From Spirochaetia bacterium (lineage in GTDB: Bacteria; Spirochaetota; Spirochaetia; Treponematales; Breznakiellaceae), in NCBI GenBank assembly GCA_025997715.1, contig BNUY01000148.1:1-6865 (forward strand): 6,865 nucleotides of DNA, in the 5' to 3' direction. The position numbers were made by a program, and so were the translations under genes. This document shows, one piece after another, positions 1-5,644 of this stretch; the first letter of the stretch is position 1; each line of letters opens with the position of its first letter. The notes below the pieces were generated by a model. That model was not told where the DNA came from and did not search any database. It was given only the letters and a program-made list of their open reading frames with translations.

Positions 1-94
1 TGACCAATCCGATCCCGTGTTTTTCCATACCGCCGTACTGGTACCATTAATAGTGAGGGCATATAAAACGCCGGTAGTGGCAGCCACATCCACC
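1..94. repeat. Left arm of perfect inverted repeat
   Basis: Each base from 1 to 94 is the complement of position 344 minus its own position, so this stretch is a perfect reverse complement of 250-343. I checked it base by base and found no mismatch. Identity ends abruptly at 95 (opposite 249). The left end lies on the window edge, so the true length may be greater. The 155-base spacer (95-249) is not itself repeated. Sense coding is clear only in the right arm, so the + strand here reads the antisense of a propeller blade. Confidence 0.97.
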
Positions 95-1132
95 GAAGTG
101 CCCCCCACGGACCCGCTTATTAAAGGGTCCCCTTCCAAGATTGTCAGCGCAAATTTGGGGTTGGGTAACAAATTGTATGTAGCTAACGGCAGGATTTGGG
201 AATATGATATGGGCCGGTGGCACGGCTTCGGCGGCCCCGGGGGATATGTGGTGGATGTGGCTGCCACTACCGGCGTTTTATATGCCCTCACTATTAATGG
301 TACCAGTACGGCGGTATGGAAAAACACGGGATCGGATTGGTCATCGTCGCCGCTTAGTAATAACACGAGTTACACCTTTATCCAGAATATCTACGGGGCC
401 GGGGATCAATTATTTGCCACCGGCGCAACGGGTGACGGTGATGGCGGCTATAATTACGCAATTTTATATGAAAACTCAGGCAGTTTGGATAGTTTAATAC
501 CAACCGGTAAAGCCCTTCTCAGCGGGGCAGGTGAAATAGGGGGCGACTACTATCTGGGAACCACGGGACAAGGTATATACGAGGTGACCGGCTTCCCTAC
601 CCCCTCTGCTTCCCCCTACTTGTCTTCTCCCCCTAACATCGCCGGTCTAATACAAACCAAAATCGATCCTACTGACTCCACCTCGACGGAGTTCATCATT
701 GCTGCCAGCAGAAATGGGATGATTTTGATCAACACCGGTTCCAGCTTTACGCCCTGGTCACTGGGGGGTACCTTTACCGGAGCCCTTACCGTGACCATGG
801 CATTTAATGGTGGAAGTTTTACTGGTGATAAGATGCTCCTCATCGGCATAGAAGGGAGTTCCTATTCCCACGGATACCAGGAGGTGACGATTGATGAAAC
901 CTCCCTCGGAAGCGGGATCATTAACTTAACTGGTTCACTTACCGGACCCGGGGGGTCGACTTCCAGCATTGAGCTGAACGGGAACTATGCTTCCTCCCTG
1001 AAGCGATACCCGGTTATGGCACTGTGGGCCGAGCCATCACATTCTGTCATATTTGCCGCTACCACCAATGATGGTCTCTATTCTTACCGGAGCCGGAACG
1101 GCGTCTGGCAGTGGAACTACGAAGAAGATTAG
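2..1132 (+). CDS. Unrecognised seven-repeat beta-propeller-like protein, 5' partial
   Basis: I do not recognise a named family. The frame is open from base 2 to the TAG at 1130-1132. The first possible start in view is GTG at 17 (371 residues), but it has no ribosome site, and the frame may begin outside the window. Counting from that GTG, seven loosely repeated units can be seen near residues 53-68, 87-108, 131-157, 177-193, 226-247, 273-294 and 344-367. Each has a hydrophobic strand such as LYALT or VIFAAT, then Asn-Gly or Gly-rich turns, a second strand (AVWKN, GIYEV, GLYSY) and often a Trp. This is the pattern of a seven-bladed beta-propeller. The protein is rich in Gly, Ser, Thr and Asn and poor in charge, as in many secreted or surface proteins. 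No enzyme motif is seen. Residues 1-26 come from the antisense repeat arm, so their hydrophobic run should not be read as a signal peptide. Codons are less GC-biased than in the following rarA. The two genes lie 6 bases apart, suggesting co-transcription. Coding is certain from about 95 on; function is unknown. Confidence 0.75.
   Translation, partial: DQSDPVFFHTAVLVPLIVRAYKTPVVAATSTEVPPTDPLIKGSPSKIVSANLGLGNKLYVANGRIWEYDMGRWHGFGGPGGYVVDVAATTGVLYALTINGTSTAVWKNTGSDWSSSPLSNNTSYTFIQNIYGAGDQLFATGATGDGDGGYNYAILYENSGSLDSLIPTGKALLSGAGEIGGDYYLGTTGQGIYEVTGFPTPSASPYLSSPPNIAGLIQTKIDPTDSTSTEFIIAASRNGMILINTGSSFTPWSLGGTFTGALTVTMAFNGGSFTGDKMLLIGIEGSSYSHGYQEVTIDETSLGSGIINLTGSLTGPGGSTSSIELNGNYASSLKRYPVMALWAEPSHSVIFAATTNDGLYSYRSRNGVWQWNYEED
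250..343. repeat. Right arm of perfect inverted repeat
   Basis: This arm lies inside the propeller gene and encodes one sensible blade: VDVAATTG, then LYALTING, then AVWKNTGSDW. It matches the reverse complement of 1-94 at all 94 positions. The arm carries no obvious transposon end, target duplication or recombinase site. Possible origins are an invertible segment, an inverted paralogue lying to the left, or a fold-back artefact at a contig end. Confidence 0.97.
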
Positions 1133-1138
1133 GCCGCT

Positions 1139-3415
1139 TTGTCTGATCTCTTTACCGTCCAGGGCGCGGGAACACCCGATGGTCCCTTAGCCGACCGTAT
1201 GCGCCCCCGGACCTTGGATGAGGTGGTCGGCCAGGACCACATCGTGGGGCCGGGGCGGCTGCTCCGGCGGGCAATACAGGCGGACCGGCTTTCGTCGGTC
1301 ATCTTCTACGGCCCGCCGGGTACGGGGAAAACCAGCCTGGCCCGGGTTATCGCCAATACCACCAGAGCGTACTTTGAAAGCCTCAACGCGGTCCTTGCGG
1401 GGATAAAGGACATCCGGGAAGCCATAGACCGTTCCGACGAGCGGCGGCGGCTCTACGGCAAGCGGACTATCCTCTTTGTGGACGAGGTCCACCGCTGGAA
1501 CAAGGCGCAGCAGGACGCCCTCCTCCCCTGGGTGGAAAACGGTACGGTGATCCTGGTGGGGGCCACCACGGAAAACCCCTTCTTTGAGGTGAACCGCGCC
1601 CTGGTCAGCCGGAGCCGTATCTTCCAGCTCAAGCCCCTGACCGCAGAAAATCTCCGGGAAGCCGCAGACCGGACCCTGGCGGATACGGAACGGGGCTACG
1701 GCAAGTGGCGGGTGAGCTTCGAAGAGGGCGCCCTGGAACATCTGGTAGAAGTAGCCGGTGGGGACGCCCGAAGCCTCCTCAACGCCCTGGAATTGGCGAT
1801 TGAAACCTCCGTCCCCTGGCCCCCGGCGGAGGGGACGGACATCCTTGTAAGCTTTGAGGCCGCTGAGGAAAGCATTCAGCGCCGGGCGGTCCTCTACGAC
1901 CGTGACGGGGACTACCACTTTGACACCATCAGCGCCTTCATCAAGAGCGTCAGGGGGAGTGACCCCGATGCGGCCCTCTACTGGCTTGCCAAGATGGTCC
2001 GCGCCGGGGAGGACCCCTCGTTTATCTTCCGCCGCATGATCATCCTTGCCAGCGAGGACGTGGGCCTTGCGGACCCCGCCGCCATCAACGTGGTGATTTC
2101 CTGCGCCGAGGCTTTTGACCGCATCGGCTTCCCGGAGGGCAACTTCCCCCTGGCCCATGCCTGCCTCTACCTGACCACGGCCCCCAAGTCCAACACTACC
2201 CTGGCCTTTTTCGATGCCCTGGCCGCCGTAGACAAGGAGGACGCCGAAGTTCCAAACAATCTCCGGGACGCCAATCGGGACAAGGAGGGCTTTGGCCACG
2301 GGGAAGGCTACATCTACCCCCACGCTTACCGGGACCACTGGGCCGCCCAGCAATACCTCCCCACCCTGCTCCAGGGCAAAACCTTCTACAACCCCTCCCG
2401 TATGGGCTACGAGGGCAAGATACGGGAAGAGGTGCTGCGGAAACGGGAACTGCAAGCGGCGCTTATCATGGGGGATGATATTGCGTTCAAGGAGAACGGT
2501 GCGGACGGGGAATTCCTCTCCTGGTCCGCCTCCTCCAAGGGCCGTGAAGGCTGGTTTAAGCGGCTGGAATCGGGGCGGAGCAGTCTCCTCCTGTCGGATC
2601 GGGACGCCATCCTGGGGCAATGCTCCCCGGCAAGGCATCACCGCATCCTGGTGGCGGCGGCTAACGACGGGCTCCTCCTCTGGGAAACCCTGCGCCGCGT
2701 TCCCGAGGGGCTTGCCGCCGCCCTGGTGGACACCGAAGCCGCCCGGGAAGCCCTGCTCCGCTACACCGCCACGATTGATGAACCGGAACAGCCCGTCATT
2801 GCGGTACACCCCGGCCCTATCCTTCCCACGCCGGAAGAAGCGGACGCGTGGTTTGACTGCCGCAGTTTTGACCACATCATCGCACGGGAACCCTGGCGGC
2901 GGGGATTCGGCGATACCGGTCCGGGGGCGGCGTTCACCGCCTTTGCGGAAGCAGCCCGGCGCCTGCTGGCGGAGGACGGGGATATAGCGCTGCTCCAGTC
3001 GCCTCCGCGTATGGGAGAGCGTATCTCCCGGATTCTGTGCGGGGATGACGGCGCAGAGGTACTGATTCGCCGGCTTGCGGAAGCGGAAGAAGCCTTCTTT
3101 GCGGCGGCCGATGCCGCAGGGTCCGGCGCCGGCCGCTGGACCTGGGATGCCGAAACCCTGGAACGTAGCGTTACTGCGGCGGGGTTCATCACCACCCTGA
3201 CCGTATTGGACCAGAGCGAGGAGCGGCTCCTTACCGAGCGGGACGTATCCCTCTGGTTTAATCAGGAGCGTTCAAGCTGGGGGAACTTTATCCAAAAGGC
3301 CCTGGGGGAGGAGGATTTCTTTACCCTGAAAGACATGCTCCTCCGGAGGGCCAAACAGGGGCCCATACTTTGGAAGTGGCGGAGCCTGCTGCTCAAGGGT
3401 GAAACTAAAATTTAG
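1139..3415 (+). CDS. rarA: Replication-associated recombination AAA+ ATPase RarA (MgsA) with C-terminal fusion domain
   Basis: RarA/MgsA is a homotetrameric AAA+ ATPase of the clamp-loader-like class that acts at stalled forks and gaps with SSB. Visible motifs are: MRPRTLDEVVGQ at 21-32; Walker A GPPGTGKT at 58-65; Walker B ILFVDEVH at 111-118; sensor 1 GATTENP at 141-147; SRSR (likely arginine finger) at 157-160; and sensor 2 GGDAR with Arg211. The tetramerisation/MgsA C-terminal part follows (about 256-432), ending in FYNPSRMGYEGKI. Usual RarA proteins stop near 440 residues. This one runs to 758. Residues about 500-625 alternate strands and helices like a class I methyltransferase: RILVAAANDG, then LVD, VIAVHPG, FDHIIAREPW and GDIALLQSPP. 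The glycine-rich SAM loop is not convincing. RarA proteins with an extra C-terminal domain are known in other bacteria, including cyanobacteria, so this is probably a recognised architecture rather than a new fusion. The start is TTG at 1139, because MSDLF is a typical RarA N-terminus and the next ATG (1199) would remove it. No strong ribosome site is seen, so translation may be coupled to the upstream gene. Confidence 0.95.
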   Translation: MSDLFTVQGAGTPDGPLADRMRPRTLDEVVGQDHIVGPGRLLRRAIQADRLSSVIFYGPPGTGKTSLARVIANTTRAYFESLNAVLAGIKDIREAIDRSDERRRLYGKRTILFVDEVHRWNKAQQDALLPWVENGTVILVGATTENPFFEVNRALVSRSRIFQLKPLTAENLREAADRTLADTERGYGKWRVSFEEGALEHLVEVAGGDARSLLNALELAIETSVPWPPAEGTDILVSFEAAEESIQRRAVLYDRDGDYHFDTISAFIKSVRGSDPDAALYWLAKMVRAGEDPSFIFRRMIILASEDVGLADPAAINVVISCAEAFDRIGFPEGNFPLAHACLYLTTAPKSNTTLAFFDALAAVDKEDAEVPNNLRDANRDKEGFGHGEGYIYPHAYRDHWAAQQYLPTLLQGKTFYNPSRMGYEGKIREEVLRKRELQAALIMGDDIAFKENGADGEFLSWSASSKGREGWFKRLESGRSSLLLSDRDAILGQCSPARHHRILVAAANDGLLLWETLRRVPEGLAAALVDTEAAREALLRYTATIDEPEQPVIAVHPGPILPTPEEADAWFDCRSFDHIIAREPWRRGFGDTGPGAAFTAFAEAARRLLAEDGDIALLQSPPRMGERISRILCGDDGAEVLIRRLAEAEEAFFAAADAAGSGAGRWTWDAETLERSVTAAGFITTLTVLDQSEERLLTERDVSLWFNQERSSWGNFIQKALGEEDFFTLKDMLLRRAKQGPILWKWRSLLLKGETKI

Positions 3416-3416
3416 C

Positions 3417-3444
3417 TCAAGTTTATTCCCATTCCTGCCGAAAC
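3417..3444 (+). promoter_or_regulatory. Candidate sigma-28 (FliA) promoter for the first flagellin gene
   Basis: TCAAGTTT (3417-3424), 12 bases, then GCCGAAAC (3437-3444) resembles the flagellar sigma-28 consensus TAAAGTTT-N11-GCCGATAA. It has one -35 mismatch, two -10 mismatches and a spacer one base too long. It lies just after the rarA stop and just before a flagellin leader, where such a promoter is expected. Transcription would start near 3450, at the foot of the hairpin at 3451-3466. Judged by eye only. Confidence 0.55.
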
Positions 3445-3450
3445 TGGTAT

Positions 3451-3466
3451 AGGGCAAGGACGCCCT
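3451..3466 (+). promoter_or_regulatory. GGA-loop hairpin in first flagellin leader, candidate CsrA site
   Basis: AGGGC (3451-3455) pairs fully with GCCCT (3462-3466) and leaves the six-base loop AAGGAC. CsrA/RsmA dimers prefer GGA exposed in the loop of a short hairpin. A second AGGA lies in the Shine-Dalgarno sequence, and the two GGA cores are 24 bases apart (3458 and 3482). There is no T-tract, so it is not a terminator. The CsrA role is inferred. Confidence 0.55.
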
Positions 3467-3479
3467 GAAACAGAAAATC

Positions 3480-3486
3480 AAGGAGG
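3480..3486 (+). promoter_or_regulatory. Strong Shine-Dalgarno site of first flagellin gene
   Basis: AAGGAGG lies 5 bases before the ATG at 3492 and fixes that start. It contains AGGA, so it could also be the second CsrA site, where binding would block ribosome loading as in the Bacillus hag and Borrelia flaB leaders. Confidence 0.9.
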
Positions 3487-3491
3487 ATCAT

Positions 3492-4352
3492 ATGATCATC
3501 AACCACAACCTGTCCGCTATGTTCGCGGATCGGTCCCTTAAGGTTACCCAGGGTAGCCTTACCAAGTCCATGGAGAAGCTTTCTTCAGGACTCCGCATCA
3601 ACCGCGCCGGTGACGACGCGTCGGGGCTGGCGGTTTCCGAAAAAATGCGGAGCCAGGTCCGCGGCCTGAACCAGGCTTCCGCAAACGCCGCCAACGGCAT
3701 TTCCTTTATCCAGACCAGCGAAGGATACCTCCAGGAGACCCAGGACATTCTCCAGCGTATGCGGGAACTGGCGGTACAGTCCTCCAACGGTATCTACACC
3801 GACGAGGATCGCATGATGATCCAGGTGGAAGTATCCCAACTCATCGACGAAGTTGACCGGATAGCCAGCCATGCCCAGTTTAACGGCATGAATATGCTCA
3901 CCGGCCGCTTCGCCCAGCAGACCGGGGCCAATACACCCACCGCTTCCATGTGGTTCCATATCGGCGCCAATATGGATCAGCGGGAACAGGTGTTTATCGG
4001 CACCATGACTTCCGCCGGGCTTGGGATCCGCACTATCGGGGACGGCTCCTTCATTAACATGGAGAGCCCGGAGGGTTCCAATCAGGCTATCGGCACCCTG
4101 GACTCGGCGTTGAAGGTCATCAGCAAGCAGCGGGCGGACCTGGGGGCCTACCAGAACCGGATGGAAATGGCGATTAACGGCCTGGACATCGGGGCGGAGA
4201 ACCTGCAAGCCTCGGAATCCCGAATCAGGGACACCGAAATGGCCGGCCAGATGGTGGAGTTTATGCGGGACCAGATCCTGTCCCAGGCCGGGACCGCCAT
4301 GCTGGCCCAGGCAAACCAGCGGACCACTTCGGTCTTGCAACTTCTCCAATAA
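3492..4352 (+). CDS. flaB: Periplasmic flagellar filament core protein FlaB (first copy)
   Basis: Flagellin of 286 residues, the normal size for spirochaete FlaB, which has only the D0/D1 core and lacks the variable outer domains of surface flagellins. It polymerises into the core of the periplasmic flagellum and is exported by the flagellar type III system, so no signal peptide is expected or seen. The N-terminal flagellin domain covers about 1-140 ([42 protein letters not shown]). The C-terminal domain covers about 195-286 ([41 protein letters not shown]). The short middle holds [14 protein letters not shown], which from memory is most like T. pallidum FlaB1 or FlaB3. By hand count, 110 of its first 140 residues match the second flagellin here. 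The start is fixed by AAGGAGG and by the family N-terminus. Expression is probably from sigma-28 with CsrA control of translation. A terminator-like stem follows. Confidence 0.98.
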   Translation: MIINHNLSAMFADRSLKVTQGSLTKSMEKLSSGLRINRAGDDASGLAVSEKMRSQVRGLNQASANAANGISFIQTSEGYLQETQDILQRMRELAVQSSNGIYTDEDRMMIQVEVSQLIDEVDRIASHAQFNGMNMLTGRFAQQTGANTPTASMWFHIGANMDQREQVFIGTMTSAGLGIRTIGDGSFINMESPEGSNQAIGTLDSALKVISKQRADLGAYQNRMEMAINGLDIGAENLQASESRIRDTEMAGQMVEFMRDQILSQAGTAMLAQANQRTTSVLQLLQ

Positions 4353-4368
4353 CGCGTTATAGTTAAGG

Positions 4369-4400
4369 GAAGAAGAGGGGGGTACAATCCCCTCTTCTTC
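4369..4400 (+). terminator. Perfect 12-bp stem after first flagellin gene
   Basis: GAAGAAGAGGGG (4369-4380) pairs without mismatch with CCCCTCTTCTTC (4389-4400) around the loop GGTACAAT. It begins 17 bases after the stop codon. The stem is strong but the tail is only mildly T-rich (AAGCGTTCTTTG), so it may terminate incompletely or protect the 3' end of an abundant mRNA. Confidence 0.7.
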
Positions 4401-4470
4401 AAGCGTTCTTTGACAAAAACCCTAGTTGGGTGAACTTACGAGTTCGGGCGTACGGCGGCACGGATCGTTT

Positions 4471-4500
4471 ATAACCGGGTAAAACCGGAGATAACCGGTT
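4471..4500. repeat. Three AACCGG repeats in exact 10-bp phase
   Basis: AACCGG occurs at 4473-4478, 4483-4488 and 4493-4498. The three ten-base units are ATAACCGGGT, AAAACCGGAG and ATAACCGGTT. The last makes the palindrome AACCGGTT at 4493-4500. Spacing of one helical turn places all copies on the same DNA face, as expected for a multi-site regulator. The regulator is unknown. Confidence 0.65.
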
Positions 4501-4519
4501 CGTTCCGTACAAGGCAGGA

Positions 4520-4549
4520 CCGGGAGGAATGGCGCGACCCTCCTTCCGG
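4520..4549 (+). other. Hairpin over a decoy ribosome site
   Basis: CCGGGAGGA (4520-4528) can pair with TCCTTCCGG (4541-4549) through eight Watson-Crick pairs and one G-U pair, with a 12-base loop. The left arm contains GGGAGGA directly before ATG 4529, so the hairpin would hide this unused start. It may be a leader structure of the second flagellin mRNA. Confidence 0.4.
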
Positions 4550-4570
4550 GACGGCCTATCGTGCGGTTCG

Positions 4571-4594
4571 GGTATGGCAAAGGAAAGCCGTACT
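4571..4594 (+). promoter_or_regulatory. GGA-loop hairpin in second flagellin leader, candidate CsrA site
   Basis: GGTATGGC (4571-4578) pairs with GCCGTACT (4587-4594) as an 8-bp stem with two G-U pairs, exposing the loop AAAGGAAA. The loop GGA (4582) lies 24 bases before the GGA of the Shine-Dalgarno site (4606). The first flagellin leader has the same spacing and also has GGTAT at the foot of its hairpin, although the sequences otherwise differ. Confidence 0.55.
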
Positions 4595-4603
4595 TACCAA
4601 CGC

Positions 4604-4610
4604 AAGGAGG
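4604..4610 (+). promoter_or_regulatory. Strong Shine-Dalgarno site that decides the second flagellin start
   Basis: AAGGAGG stands 5 bases before ATG 4616, the same as in the first flagellin gene. This rules out the longer in-frame starts at 4529 and 4574. It overlaps a possible CsrA AGGA site. Confidence 0.9.
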
Positions 4611-4615
4611 GTTAT

Positions 4616-5470
4616 ATGATTATTAATCACAATATGAGCGCCATGTTTGCCAACCGGCAGCTTGGGGTTACGCAGGGCGATGTGGCAAAGAGCATTGAAA
4701 AGCTCAGCTCAGGCCAGCGTATTAACCGGGCCGGTGACGATGCTTCCGGGCTCGCGGTTTCCGAAAAAATGCGGAGCCAGATCCGGGGTTTGAACCAGGC
4801 GGAGCGCAATATACAGAACGGTGTGTCCTTTATCCAGGTTACCGAGGGGTACCTTCAGGAAAGCCAGGATATCCTGCACCGTCTGCGGGAGCTGTCCGTA
4901 CAGTCCGCCAACGGTATCTATACCGATGAGGATCGTATGCAGATTCAGGTTGAGGTATCCCAGTTGGTCGATGAAATCAACCGTGTGGCGAGCCATGCTC
5001 AATACAACGGCATGAACATTCTGACCGGGTCCTTTGCCCAGAATTCTGCGGTAAACCGGGTTATGCAGCTCCAGGTCGGGGCCAATATGGATCAGAACGA
5101 ATCGATCTTTATCGGTACCATGACCGCTCAGGCCCTTGGTTTGCAGAACCCTGATGGCGATGCGGGGACTATCTCCATTGCATCCCCTGAGGAAGCGAAT
5201 CAGGCTATCGGCTCTATCGATTCCGCATTGAAGTTAATCTCCAAACAGCGAGCCGATCTTGGCGCGTATCAGAACCGGTTTGAAATGGCCTCGGAGGGCA
5301 TCGCCGTAGCGGCGGAGAACCTGCAGGCATCCGAATCCCGGATACGGGACGCGGATATGGCGACCGAAATGGTTGCCTTTACCAGGGATTCAATCCTGTC
5401 ACAGGCGGGGACCGCCATGCTGGCTCAGGCCAATATGCAGACCCAGTCGGTGCTTCAGCTCCTTGGTTAA
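4616..5470 (+). CDS. flaB: Periplasmic flagellar filament core protein FlaB (second copy)
   Basis: Flagellin of 284 residues starting [10 protein letters not shown]. The upstream in-frame extension to 4529 is rejected because spirochaete FlaB proteins start at this point. The N-terminal domain (about 1-140) has [36 protein letters not shown] and NGMNILTG. The C-terminal domain (about 190-284) has [42 protein letters not shown] and ends VLQLLG. It would co-assemble with the first FlaB into the filament core under the FlaA sheath. The middle differs from the first copy: [14 protein letters not shown] replaces [13 protein letters not shown], two residues are missing before it, and the 175-190 loop differs. 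The paralogue is therefore an old one, not a recent duplicate. No close promoter was recognised, so it may depend on a promoter in the 263-base gap or on readthrough. A strong terminator follows. Confidence 0.98.
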   Translation: MIINHNMSAMFANRQLGVTQGDVAKSIEKLSSGQRINRAGDDASGLAVSEKMRSQIRGLNQAERNIQNGVSFIQVTEGYLQESQDILHRLRELSVQSANGIYTDEDRMQIQVEVSQLVDEINRVASHAQYNGMNILTGSFAQNSAVNRVMQLQVGANMDQNESIFIGTMTAQALGLQNPDGDAGTISIASPEEANQAIGSIDSALKLISKQRADLGAYQNRFEMASEGIAVAAENLQASESRIRDADMATEMVAFTRDSILSQAGTAMLAQANMQTQSVLQLLG

Positions 5471-5489
5471 TTCAGGCCAATTGCACGCG

Positions 5490-5518
5490 TAAAAGAGACT
5501 TCTGGACGTCGTCTTTTA
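5490..5518 (+). other. A/T-rich hairpin after second flagellin gene
   Basis: TAAAAGA (5490-5496) pairs with TCTTTTA (5512-5518). The stem can continue as GAC (5497-5499) with GTC (5508-5510) after bulging G5511. It lies 20 bases after the stop codon and before the main terminator, and could be a 3'-end protective stem. Confidence 0.35.
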
Positions 5519-5542
5519 GAACGCTGCAATCAAGATTGCTTA

Positions 5543-5580
5543 GGGAGGGGGGAGTTCGCGCCCTCCCCCGCCCTTTTTTT
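5543..5580 (+). terminator. Rho-independent terminator after second flagellin gene
   Basis: The G-rich arm beginning GGGAGGGGGG (5543-5552) can pair with the C-rich arm (5561-5573, CCCTCCCCCGCCC) in more than one register. One register pairs GGGAGGG with CCCTCCC perfectly. Another pairs GGG with the final CCC and five more G-C pairs after one mismatch. Seven T residues follow at 5574-5580. This separates the flagellin transcript from flaG. Confidence 0.88.
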
Positions 5581-5590
5581 GAAAGCCGCG

Positions 5591-5615
5591 ATCCTCCTGT
5601 TTGTATACGGAGGAT
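5591..5615 (+). other. Hairpin in flaG leader pairing a GGAGGA sequence
   Basis: ATCCTCC (5591-5597) pairs perfectly with GGAGGAT (5609-5615) around an 11-base loop. The right arm looks like a ribosome site, but the nearest start (TTG at 5620) is in another frame. The actual flaG ribosome site is 5634-5640. The role is unknown; it may be a leader structure or the 5' end of the flaG mRNA. Confidence 0.35.
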
Positions 5616-5644
5616 TATATTGTATTTGTATTCAGGGAGGCGCC

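Larger units (their letters stand above)
4401..4615 (+). other. Long leader and control region between the two flagellin genes
   Basis: No convincing gene is seen in this stretch. A frame from ATG 4529 runs in phase into the second flagellin, but its 29 residues are not flagellin-like and the start at 4616 has a perfect ribosome site. An exact TTGACA occurs at 4410-4415, but no good -10 lies 16-18 bases downstream. TATAAC at 4470-4475 lacks a matching -35. I could not find a sigma-28 or sigma-54 promoter. The region also holds the phased repeats and two hairpins listed separately. Confidence 0.5.

Noticed and set aside
109..130. Short inverted repeat GGACCC/GGGTCC in the spacer of the large repeat
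   Set aside because: Only 6 bp with a 10-base loop; expected by chance and not connected to the arms.
1..343. Insertion sequence or CRISPR as the source of the inverted repeat
   Set aside because: The arms are coding sequence of the neighbouring gene, the spacer holds no transposase, and there is only one repeat pair.
1187..2875. Long open frame of 562 codons on the minus strand inside rarA
   Set aside because: It is the antisense of a clear AAA+ gene in GC-rich DNA. The translation is low-complexity, rich in Gly, Pro and Val, with no recognisable domain.
3585..4349. Open frame of 254 codons on the minus strand inside the first flagellin gene
   Set aside because: Shadow of a highly conserved flagellin; no ribosome site or recognisable motif.
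4455..4470. Possible sigma-54 promoter (GGCACG-like) before the second flagellin
   Set aside because: The GC expected ten bases after the GG is TT, so the essential -12 element is missing.
4529..4615. Longer N-terminus of the second flagellin from ATG 4529 or 4574
   Set aside because: The family begins at MIINHN, a perfect AAGGAGG sits before 4616, and the extension would lie over leader hairpins.
5579..5644. TTG start extending flaG by 22 residues
   Set aside because: It would start in the T-run of a terminator without a ribosome site; ATG 5645 has AGGGAGG 4 bases upstream.
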